From: Parasteatoda lunata
Taxonomy: Eukaryota > Arthropoda > Arachnida > Araneae > Theridiidae
DNA: 64,000 nucleotides
Direction: 5' to 3'
Assembly: GCA_949128135.1 (NCBI GenBank)
Contig: OX421974.1
Coordinates: forward strand, 47,618,020-47,682,019
The position numbers and the translations under genes were made by a program. Below the pieces are notes generated by a model. That model ran no database searches. It was given only the letters and a program-made list of their open reading frames with translations, and had not been told where the DNA came from. This document shows, piece after piece, positions 44,227 to 55,084 of the stretch; positions within the stretch are counted from its first letter, which is position 1, and every line of letters starts with the position of its first letter.

Positions 44227-45110
44227 AATTAATAACAATCAAATAAGCATTATTGTTATCTTTCTTTATCTAGTACATAATTTATCCTGGTTATTATGAA
44301 ATGTGAAAGACGCATTATAAAATGCAAATATATTTCATACTTTCAACTCGTAAACCATGCGAATAAAATAAATGTAATTATGGATTTAAATTCTATTAAT
44401 TATATTCCTTTCTATTAATTATATTCCTTTCTATTAATTATTTAATTCATTATATTCTTTTCTATTAATTATTTCTTAATTTATTTTATTCCTTTCTATT
44501 ATTATAATAACAAGCATAATCTATTATTATAATTAATAACAATCAAATAAGCATTATTGTTATCTTTCTTTATCTAGTATATAATTTATCCTGGTTATTA
44601 TGAAATGTGAAAGATGCATCATAAAATGCGAATATATTTCATACTTTCAACTCGTAAACCATGTGAATAAAATAAATGTAATTATGGATTTAAATTCTAT
44701 TAATTATATTCCTTTCTATTAATTATATTCCTTTCTATTAATTATTTAATTCATTATATTCTTTTCTATTAATTATTTCTTAATTTATTTTATTCCTTTC
44801 TATTATTATAATAACAAGCATAATCTATTATTATAATTAATAACAATCAAATAAGCATTATTGTTATCTTTCTTTATCTAGTATATAATTTATCCTGGTT
44901 ATTATGAAATGTGAAAGATGCATCATAAAATGCGAATATATTTCATACTTTCAACTCGTAAACCATGTGAATAAAATAAATGTAATTATAGATTTAAATT
45001 CTATTAATTATATTCTTTTCTATTAATTATTTAATTTATTATATTCTTTTCCATTAATTATTTCTTAATTTATTTTATTCCTTTCTATTAATTAAAAATT
45101 TAAATTCTTT
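44227..45110 (+). repeat. tandem repeat, about 304-bp unit x 3
   Basis: The unit start aataacaatcaaataagcat lies at 44231, 44535 and 44839. Each unit ends in an internal run of ttctattaattatattcc variants. Copies 2 and 3 are more alike than copy 1, so growth was stepwise. A partial fourth copy lies at 45740-45885. Confidence 0.92.
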
Positions 45111-45554
45111 TACAAACCCAATACTAAATTCTATTACAACCCTTACCCCTATACGCTCTTAAAATACTAAAAAAAAAATTTTTATCAATAAAATGATAGA
45201 TTGAGAAAAGCTTATAATAATAAATATTTTGTAAATAAACAAATTAATTTTCTTTCTTATTCAAAAGAAAAAAGTGTCTTAAGCGTAATGAAGTACTTCT
45301 GACAATTGCTTGAAAAAAGTAGGGGCAGTCATAAAGATCATAGATTCATTAAAATGTTTTTGTATCACGATAAGATCTTAATGATAAGATTTTCCTATTT
45401 ACGTAGTAGAGAATTTTTAATGAGAGAATATGATAACTTTCCTTATTTGAAGAGAGATGTTCAAGGAGACTATAAAACAAGATTCCCCCCTTACTAAATG
45501 TTTAGTCAGAAAGATAATCGAAGTTTACTTCGGCATATAAAATAATTTAATTAA

Positions 45555-46110
45555 ATTATTAAAGGAATTTCTAGCGAAAGGTGAGTGTAATATTTTTCTC
45601 TAATTTTAAAAATCATTATTATAAGTATCGTTCATAAATTGGAAACTGAAAAAATTAATATTTACGTTAGTATTAAGAAATTTATTTATTTGAAAAAAAA
45701 TATTTTTTTAAAAGTTTTTCAGATTTAAATAATAATAATAATGAATAAAATAAATGTAATTATAGATTTAAATTCTATAAATTATATTCCTTTCTATTAA
45801 TTATTTAATTTATTATATTCTTTTCTATTAACTATTTCTCAATTTATTTTATTCCTTTCTATTAATTAAAAATTTAAATTCTTTTACAAACCCAATACAA
45901 AATTCTATTACAACCCTTACCCCCTGTAATTATTAAACGAATTTCTAGCGAAAGGTGAGTGTAATATTTTTCTCTTATTTTAAAAATCATTATTATAAGT
46001 ATCATTCATAAATTGGACTCTGAAATAATCAATATTTACGTTAGTATTAAGAAATTGATTTATTTGAAAAAAAAAATTTTTTTTTAAGTTTTTCAGATTT
46101 AAGTTATGTA
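45555..46110 (+). repeat. direct duplication, about 390 bp apart, with partial 304-bp unit between
   Basis: The block tctagcgaaaggtgagtgta occurs at about 45571 and 45949 and continues through tattataagtatc(g/a)ttcataa and tttacgttagtattaagaaa. Between the two lies a partial 304-bp unit (gaataaaataaatgtaatta onward). A larger segment than one unit was therefore duplicated. Confidence 0.8.
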
Positions 46111-46335
46111 TATTGTATCAATTTAATTTAAATATAAAATATTATTGCTTAATAAGATTATTTTTACTATGGTTTTTCTAATTTTTTTTTTAATTTGAGC
46201 ATGGAAACAATTTTCTTAACAAAGAAAATTAACAATTAAATAATAGAAAATAGGGACACTGTAAGTTATTTCGGTCTGAATATTTTTCTGAAATTTTGTT
46301 TTATTGCAATATAACTTTTTTTTAATAGTCTATCT

Positions 46336-46822
46336 CACTGAGAAAAATTGATGGTCAAAACTACCAAAACATGGTAAAATTTACGGTATTTCTGGCTCAA
46401 TGGGTGCACCAAAAAGTTCAATAATGTTTACTGAAGCGATTTATTAATAATTTTAGTAAAATTAGCAATAAAACATTCTTTTATAATATGCAATAAAATT
46501 CGATAGTTTTATCATGACACCTTACAACCTGGCATAAATCCCATTTATGCGTTGAATTCGTTTGTAGTTTTTTACTAAAAATTAAATTTAGAATTTTTTT
46601 TTTTATTTCTTACTTATCGGTTGTATTTTTTTAATAAGTGTGTGGTAATAAAACCTATAATTTTGAAAACCTGAATTTTAAATAAACTGCTACCATATGA
46701 CCCAAATGATTATTTTAATTACCGTATATTTGGTTTTATTAACCAGACTTATGGTTCTTCAGACCAAAAAAGCCATAACCATTCAGTACGGTAACTATAC
46801 CAGGATGTTTTTTTTCTCAGCG
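46336..46822. mobile_element. MITE (family B), copy 1
   Basis: The ends cactgagaaaaattgatggt and (opposite strand) cgctgagaaaaaaaacatcc are imperfect inverted repeats. The interior shares ggtaaaatttac, ttttatcatga, ctggcataaa and ggttttattaaccaga with 51051-51514. It is non-coding. Confidence 0.68.
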
Positions 46823-47103
46823 GATGTTTAGTTAAAGCGAAAGTATCAAAAAACATATAATGCCTAAGTTTTTTAAACAAAACAAGCTAGTTCATAAATT
46901 ATGTTTTAATTATGTTTATTTATTATGTTTTATTTAAATTATGTTTTCAACTAGGCTGTTTTTAAAAGTTGTATTTTTATGATTATGTGAAACTTAGAAA
47001 ATATGATAGTGTTTCAATATGTTTAAGTGAAATTAATAAAATTTTAAAAGCGTCACAATATATATGTTACATTGGACTTATGCGTCTCTATATCCTTTAC
47101 CAT

Positions 47104-47487
47104 GGACGAAATGGTAGCTCAGAGGATAGAGTGTTTGTCTCCCAATGAGGGGAACCGGGTTCAAATCCCAGTGGTGGCTTGTTGATACGAATTCTATTCC
47201 CAGTTCGCACCAACCACAGTGCTGACGTAAAATATCTCTAGTGGTATACAGATCATGGGTTAGAATCTCCTTGCCGTTGGGCGTTTCGTGGTTTTCCTCC
47301 CCATGTAACGCAAATGCGGGTTACTTACATCAAGTCCTACATGAAGGCTAGCTTGTCTCAATCATTGATTCATGCACTTGCTTGTCTTCCGGGTTCAGTT
47401 CAAAATTGAAAGGCTACGAAGTTGAACATTGATAGTCGAAAATTCAAAACTGGATCGGCTTTTCAACGCCGGTAATAAAATAAAATG
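47104..47487 (+). mobile_element. tRNA-derived SINE (family 1)
   Basis: The A-box region is atggtagctcagaggataga and the B-box region accgggttcaaatcccagtg. The end is cggcttttcaacgccggtaa with a taaaataaaa tail. Moderately diverged. Confidence 0.85.
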
Positions 47488-47981
47488 AACTTGTTGCATT
47501 TAGGTTAACTGTTTTATTTTAAATATAAAGTAATAAGTTTTTACCAGAAATAACTTAACGAGCATTTAAAAAGAATTGCTTATAGAAGATGCATATTATC
47601 GAAATGAAGTAATAAGGAAAAAAAACTTGTTATATACTACGTAAATAAATTTATTTTTATTAGAATAAACCTTATATTGCTAGAAAAAGTTTTTGTTTTC
47701 AAGCTCAGGCAGTTTTAGACCTTTAATTTTGTTTGTTCAAAAAGAATTTTTATTTAGACAATAATGGTTACTACTTGGTCAAATTTCTTAGCAAAAAATA
47801 TTTTTGTAATTAACACAATATAAGTGACGAGTTCTTCAATCAGTTACTAATTGATCAAATTTCTAGACTCAAAATGAATTATCTTTTAATTAACCGAATG
47901 TAATAACTCTATAAAATAAAGCAATTATTTAAAATTATATAATCGTTGAAACATTGATTTCTAAATATTACAAACACGTAG
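47488..47981. other. intergenic, no gene recognised
   Basis: AT-rich; no supported feature. Confidence 0.4.
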
Positions 47982-47992
47982 TAACTCTTAAA

Positions 47993-48272
47993 GACGCCCG
48001 GTGGCTAAGCGGTAGCGCTTCGCGCTGTCGTGCCACAGGTCTCTGGTTCGATCCTCGGGTCGGGCAAGGTTGACTCTGCCTTTCATCCCTTCAGTGGGTA
48101 GATAAATGAGTACCAAGCATGCTTGGGAACTAAACACTGGGGGCTCCGCGTTTGGCTGACCACCTGACCGGAACATCTGCTCCTGCACCCCAGAGCCCCA
48201 GAAATGCACCCAGAAATGGGCACAGTAGGCCTTGGCCCTCTATGGGCTGTCGCGCCGCTGCGTTTAGTTTAA
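47993..48272 (+). mobile_element. tRNA-derived SINE (family 3) with target-site duplication
   Basis: A well-preserved tRNA-like head (gcccggtggctaagcggtag, B box ggttcgatcc, stem gcccgg/tcgggc) is joined to a GC-richer body. Direct repeats TAACTCTTAAA at 47982-47992 and 48273-48283 mark a retroposition. The intact head and clean duplication suggest a young copy. The 73-residue minus-strand frame here is fortuitous. Confidence 0.88.
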
Positions 48273-48534
48273 TAACTCTTAAATCTGTCTATTACCTTTC
48301 GTTACTCTAGCTAATAAAATATATTTTAAATTTAAAAACTGCTGTTTCCCCAGCAAAATGTCTAAGAAAGGACTGATTATTCACTCAAAAGAGAAAAATG
48401 TCAAATTTATGAAATATTTAATGTTCAAAAAATGCACATAAAGATTGCGAAATAAATATTTTTGTCATACGATCTCCAAATCGCAACCTTGTTCAGGATT
48501 GTTCAAATCCCTCTCCCAAAAATAGCGAAATAGT

Positions 48535-48628
48535 ATCGTCGGATACCACGTGATGGAGGCGGAGCCAAGTGCCAACTCCTAGTGAACGAACTATATATTG
48601 ATAAGGTAATAAGAATAGCTCTTAGTTG
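48535..48628 (+). promoter_or_regulatory. candidate promoter of SEC14-like copy B
   Basis: In an AT-rich background this short GC-richer patch carries CACGTG (48547-48552), ggaggcggagcc and a TATATA box (48592-48597), about 0.9 kb before the ATG. Start of transcription would be near 48622-48628. The acceptor just before the ATG (49516) implies a 5' UTR exon in this direction. The patch could instead be a mobile-element remnant. Confidence 0.3.
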
Positions 48629-48949
48629 GAAGTTCTTTTCTTACTGAATAATCTTCTTATAGGCTAAGATTTTTTTTTTTTTTTAAATAGTAACTAAACT
48701 AAACTAGCAAATAAGACTATTCTAAAAAACACTTTCGTCAAGCAAAAATTAGTAACGGTCAACGAGTGGCAATTTCTAAGAATGTTATTAAGGAAGAAAA
48801 GTTAAAAATCCTTTTAAAGAAAGTTATCGAAAAGAAATTAAGTACTCAGTGTTAACGATCTATTTTGATGATATTGTGGTTTTTATGTTTTTAAAGTGTA
48901 TACTAAATTTTAAAAGATTTTTGAGAAAAAAAAGATTATTTATTGAAAT

Positions 48950-49460
48950 ATGATGTTAATTAAAAATTATGATGTTTAAATTAATGAAAGGATGATGTTC
49001 AAATTACTAGTTTTCAATTATTGAACGGATGATTTTAGAATGTATGGGTTTTCAATTATTGAAAGATTTATTTTAAAATTATTGGTTTTCAATTATTAAA
49101 AGAAGGATTTTTCATCATTGAAAGAAAAATTTTCAAATTTTTAATTTTTAAATATTGAAGGCATATTCTAAAATAATGTTTTTTTAATTTTTAAAAGGAG
49201 AATTTTCAAATTATTTGTTTTCAATTATTTAAAGTATAATTTTTAAATTATTGTTTTCAATTATTGAAAGGATGATTTTCTAATTATTAGTTTTCAATTA
49301 TTGAAAGGATGATTTTCTAATTATTTGTTTTCAATTATTGAAAAGTTGATGTTTAAGTTATAGATTTTTTAATATTAAAAGGACGATTTAAAAATTATTG
49401 GTTTTCAATTCCTGAAAAATTGATTTTGAAATAACTAGTTTTACATTATTGGGTGTATAA
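48950..49460 (+). repeat. palindrome-bearing minisatellite, about 38-bp unit, upstream of copy B ATG
   Basis: Roughly a dozen diverged units carry ttttcaattattgaaagg and gatgatttt(c/a)taattatt. The word TTTCAATTATTGAAA is a perfect palindrome around one base and contains an AATTAT homeodomain-like core. The array ends about 60 bp before the exon 1 acceptor. Confidence 0.75.
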
Positions 49461-49519
49461 ATAGATGATGATTTAAAATTGTCTATTAATAATAAAATTG
49501 TTTTACTTATTTTTAGACG

Positions 49520-49603
49520 ATGGGGTTGAAAAGTTCTGATGACTCCAGGCCTACGACTTGGCTTGATGAAATCCCCGATGAAGAAAAAGACTCAATAAAA
49601 GAG
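49520..49603 (+). CDS. SEC14L2-like: copy B exon 1 (first coding exon)
   Basis: The exon encodes MGLKSSDDSRPTTWLDEIPD and EEKDSIKE. The acceptor ttttag at 49511-49516 lies three bases before the ATG, so a non-coding first exon probably exists upstream. The donor is GAG|gtgaat, phase 0. Confidence 0.82.
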
Positions 49604-52600
49604 GTGAATACATTATTGTTGAATATTTAATTCAAAAAATTATATATCAAAATTTTAATTGAAAACATTAGTAATTAGCGTAATTTGGTAAAATACAATG
49701 TTATTTTATGAAGTAAAATGTTTTAATATTGCTCTTAAGCAATACGGTTTTAGCAATAAAAAATATCGCGGTTTAAATAAATTTCCCACGATTTTGTCTT
49801 CCCGTTAGATATAAATAACCATATGAAATTTTTCGGGATTTAGATATTTTTAAAACTTATAATTTGTTTTGTTTATTTTAGTTAAAGAAACGTACCTTAA
49901 CTGAAGTATCTGATAAGATGTTGGAGGATCCAAGTTTATTTTATCGCTTTTTGAAAGGTAAGCACTAAATATTTTTTTTTTTTGAATGGTAAGCACTTAA
50001 ACTCTTTTTTTCACTGTTAGAAATTTCTCGGAAAAAATTTCTAAATAACAATCTATTTAATTGTTATTTGACCATATTTAAACAAAACAGTCAAATAACC
50101 GTAACTAAGATAGTAATGAAACTATTAACAGTGAGAAAAATCGTTTATGAACTTTTTTTTTATACCTAAAACGGTTAAATAAAAAGAATTTTATCCCACC
50201 AACTAAGCCCACCTAATGAAGAAACCTATTTCCTTGCAACTGCGTACATATTATAGCCCAGACAGCTAATCTACCAATCTCTTGACCGACAGAACGGGGC
50301 TTCGTGTCCGAGCGTTGACAGATCCATTCTATTTATCCCACATGAAGAATTTCCAGTATCCTGCATTCTTCAATGCGCATTATTTAACGAGAATCCTACC
50401 TCCTACATCCAGTTAAATTTCTTTTTTACAGTTTTGGAACCATGGTAGCTGTAAATGGGTAAAAAAAAAAACGTGTAGTTTTGTAACCATAATTTTATAG
50501 CCATACAAGCTGTAAACGGGTTCAAAACAGTAAAGGTGAAAAATATTCTTTGCCCTAAACTTTACGGTTAAACGGATGGACAGACTGCTGCTGTTTATTT
50601 TACCATAATCTTAGAATGAAAATTCTAATAGTGTTCAATATATCTCTGAAATTAATAAGAAGCATTCAAACTTGTTCTTAATTAAAAATGAACAAAGAAA
50701 ATAACTTTAGATTCGTTACAAGAGCGCAGCAACATGTTTCCTACTACGAGTCCCAAACTTTTTTGAAATACAATTCCAGGTCACCAATATTTAAGGAAAT
50801 GAAACAAATTATTTGAATACATTGTTACAATTCTTTTAAAAGTTTTTTTTTTTTAAAAATCACTAAATAAGAAAAAAAATGATCACTTACAATTTAATGC
50901 ATCTTTCAACCTTTATATCTTCTGATTCAAGTCACTGGAGTTTTCCAACGAACCATCTGACACCTTATTATGAAACAAATAAAAAAATTTTAGGGGTACA
51001 GGTATTGCAACACAATATACAATAATAAGTTTAGAACCAAATTTTCCCAAACTGAGAAGAAAAAAAAATCATGGTTAAAACTATCAGAGTAAGATAAAAT
51101 TTACTAAGTTTCAGGCTCTATGGAAATATAACAAAAAACTTAGTAATTTTTAGAGAAGCGCTTTGGTAATGATTTTGGTGAAATGAACCTAAAAGTATGG
51201 TTTTATAATATGTGATGGAATTTGGTAATTTTATCATGATATTTTAAAGCATGGCATAAAATCCCTTTATTGGGTTAAGTTTACTTTTCAGTTTTGTATT
51301 ATTCACTATATTTATGGTAACAAGAACCATAATTTTAAAAACTAGAATTTCCGGAGCCGTTACTGTATAATCGAAAAAATTACAAAATGAAGAGCTTAAA
51401 TACTGTATATGTGTTGATTTTATTAACCAGAATTGTGTTTTCTCTAATTAACAGATATGTCATTACCATACAGATTTGTCATTACTATTCAATAATTTTA
51501 CCAGAATATTTTCATATGTCCAAGTCGTGTCACTATATCTTCTCATATATCATTCAAACGAAAATTCTTCCATTTTTTTTTAATATATTTTTTTTTTCTA
51601 CATTCAATGACTATTGTTACCTTAAAATTTAAATTAATTTTGCCTTTTTTAATTCTTTTACTTTTTTTAACTTATTTCAGGTGTTTATATTTTAGAGATT
51701 TTACTTTATTTTCTCTTTCAAAAAAATTGTATGTTAGTTCCGGTATATCATTTCCAAAGATACGTATTGATGAAGTTATTAAATTTGATATTACAGATGA
51801 TAAACTTTCTTTCATTTGGTTGATAAAAATTAATTTTTCTAATGAGTTCAATTTTAAAAACGTGTTTTTCTAACTCTAATAAGGTAAAATTATTGGAAAG
51901 AGCAAAATATAAATAATAATAAATTTAATCGATACGTTTTACGACATTTTTGCATAAATGTGTAGCTTAAATTAATAACGATTTATCGATTAGCTAAGGG
52001 TTTTTGCCCCCTATGAACAACAAGCTTTTAGCAACTTTAGAAGTTTAAAAAAGTTGTTAAATACTTTTTGTAAAAGAATGTTATTTTGTTAAAAAAAGAT
52101 GTAGATTTCCATACAGTTTTTTTGCTTTCGTAAGTTATTTTAGGTAGAAATTACCCATGCTACTTAATTTATTACACTTCCATAAGATGATAAAGGGAAA
52201 ACAAACTGTGCTGTACACTATTAAAATTTTCCTTCTAAAATTACGGTAATATAACTGGCAGCTGTCTGTCCATCCGATTAACTGTAAAGTTTACGGAAAA
52301 GAAAATTTTTTTCCTTTATGGTATTATAACCATTTACAAAAATATCGTTAAAAAACCATGAACACGAAACTATACGGTTTTTTAACCATTTACAGCTGGC
52401 ATTTTTTGAAAACGTAATAATTTTATATCTAGGTATGGAAGCTCGGCTTTTCGTAAGTTAATGGTTATTGGAGAGTGCCGGACACTGGGAATTCTTCACG
52501 TGTTGAACGGAATAGAGAAAATATTGTAGTGTCAACACTAGGACTCGAACTCCAGTTCTGAATGTAATCAGATAAGCCCTCTCGGCTATGATATGTAAGC

Positions 52601-55051
52601 AGTAGCGAAGAACTAAGTAACTTCATTAGGTGGTTCTAGTTGGTGTGATAAAATTCAGGCTGTTTAACCGTATTAGGTGAAAGCAGTTAATAAACAGTTT
52701 TTCTTAAACTTAACAGTTTGATTACCATTTTATTTATAGTCATTTGACTGTGTTGATTAAATATGGTAAAATAGCCATGCAATCAATTGTTATTTAACCA
52801 TTTTTCCGAGAAATTTCTGACAGTGTACTACAGTTAAATTAGTAATCAGTAATAGAGTAATTTTCATCTAAAGTTAAGACATTTGAATAGTGTTTATTGA
52901 GCTTCGCAACTAAGCCACTTTTTTTAAGTTGAAACAGTATTCTGATTATATACATTTAATAGATTTAAACACAATGTCACTTAATTAATGTAACTTACGA
53001 AAAGCCGAGCTTCTATACCTAGTTAAAAAATCATTACGTTTTCAAAAAATGCCAGTTTTAAATGGTTAAAAAACCGTATAGTTTTGTATTCATGGTTTTT
53101 TAACGATATTTTTGTAAATGGTTATAATACGATAAAGGAAAAAAATTTTCTGTTCCGTAAACTTTACAGTTAAACGGATGGACAGACAGCTGCCAGTTAT
53201 ATTACCGTAATTTTAGAAGGAAAATTTTAACAGTGTAGTAAACAAAATTTCCAAAACAAAACAGTTTTTTATAGGCAAAGTTTTTCAATCCAATTTCATC
53301 TGGAAACTGTGATTCCATTGCAAAAGTTGTTGAAGACAATATTCAAAATCATATTTGTCAAAGAATAATTTTAAAACTGACTGCAAAGAATAAGTTTAAA
53401 ACAATGTGAACATTATCTCTTATCTATGTATGCAGTGGATATAACTGCGGCCATAAAAGTTAAATCGAAAGCATATTTTGATAGAGTACATTAATAGAGA
53501 TGTTATTTTAAGGCATTTGTCAATGAATAAATTATTTTAATTTTTTGTAGATTATTTAAAATACATGAAAACAATGTATATGTAAGTTGTGTTGAATAAA
53601 AAAAAATTTCTGTAAATGTAAAAGAGTCTTTTTTTAGAAATATTTGAATATATTGAAAAACAAAATAAAGAATAAACTTAAAACAAATATAATAAAACTA
53701 AGAGTATAACTAAATTGTGTAAATTGCAAAACAAAATTTCTATGCATAGTTATCTAACTACGAACCAATTCTGTTAACTTATCTTGAAATAATTTTTTAA
53801 AAAAAATACTTAAATCCACCACTCGTTTAAGACTTTAATTGATGTACGATTTGTTTGTCAATTTAGTTCCCATTCAAAAAACATACATTTTAAAAACGAT
53901 ATGTTTATTCAAAGGGGAAACAACTACAATTTTCTTTTTTTGCTCTTTCTCCTCGATTTTAGAGATAAACTGTTTTTGATGTTTATGGATGCGTAATCCT
54001 TGCTTCGAAGCAAGGATTTTACAATGAATTTGAAGCTAAACAATTATCCTTCTACCTGACGCAAAACCAAGTTAAAAATATGTATGCGAAAAATTGAACT
54101 TTAAATGCAAATACATCAATAACCGATACAAAAATATATATTTCCACATGCAGATATACATATAAAAATGTTGCATTCCATTTTCAGTGATAAAATTGAA
54201 CATAAAAGGTAAATATATCGAAAACCGATACAAAAATAATTAACTTCACTTACATATCTTGCATATGAAAATATTGTATTCCATTTTCATTGCTAAAATT
54301 GAATTTTAAATACAAATGCATAAATGACCGACACAAAAATAAATATTTTCTCATAAAATATATTGCATATGAAAATATTGTATTTCTACTCATTGCTAAA
54401 TTTGAACTTTTAATATGACAGTGTATCAAAAACCGATACAGAAATAAATATTTCACTTACTGATATTAAATATGAAAATATTTTATTTCTACTCATTGAT
54501 AAAATTGAATTTAAAAGGCAAATGTGTCGATAACCGAAACAAGGATAAATATTTTCCCATACAGATATTCTGTAAGAAAATATTTTATTCCTATTCATTG
54601 CTAAATTTAAAAACTATGAATTAAATGCTTAAATCATAGATGATTTTTTTTTAATCAACAATAATTTCATTTTCCAATTTTATTTAAAGCTAGAGATTTC
54701 AACATGAAGAATGCCGAATCTATGCTGAGAAAGGTAAGTATATAAGTAAAGTAAGTAATAACAATATTATTAATAAAAAATTTTAATATCAAAAGATATT
54801 AATGATTTTCAATTATGTTTTCACGTATCAATTATCTTGGTTCCGCTAATGTGTTTAAAATCAGTGTGTTTAACCGAATGTTATTGGTAAACAGTAACTA
54901 AAAGTAGAAACGGATATTATTAATAAAGTTAGTTTTTAGTTATCCATTATTTATAATTAATTATAATTATTATTAAAAAGTTCGTAATTATTAATTATCT
55001 TTAATAATAATCACAAATTTTCAAAAAAATAATGTTTTTCACCCTATTTTT

Positions 55052-55084
<33 letters not shown>

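Noticed and set aside
47993..48066. tRNA gene (well-formed cloverleaf-like head)
   Set aside because: It continues into a SINE body and is flanked by an 11-bp target duplication, so it is the head of a retroposon and not a free tRNA gene.
51387..51873. Two overlapping hydrophobic open frames (81 and 88 residues)
   Set aside because: They start inside a MITE and read AT-rich DNA as Phe/Leu/Ile runs. There are no family features.
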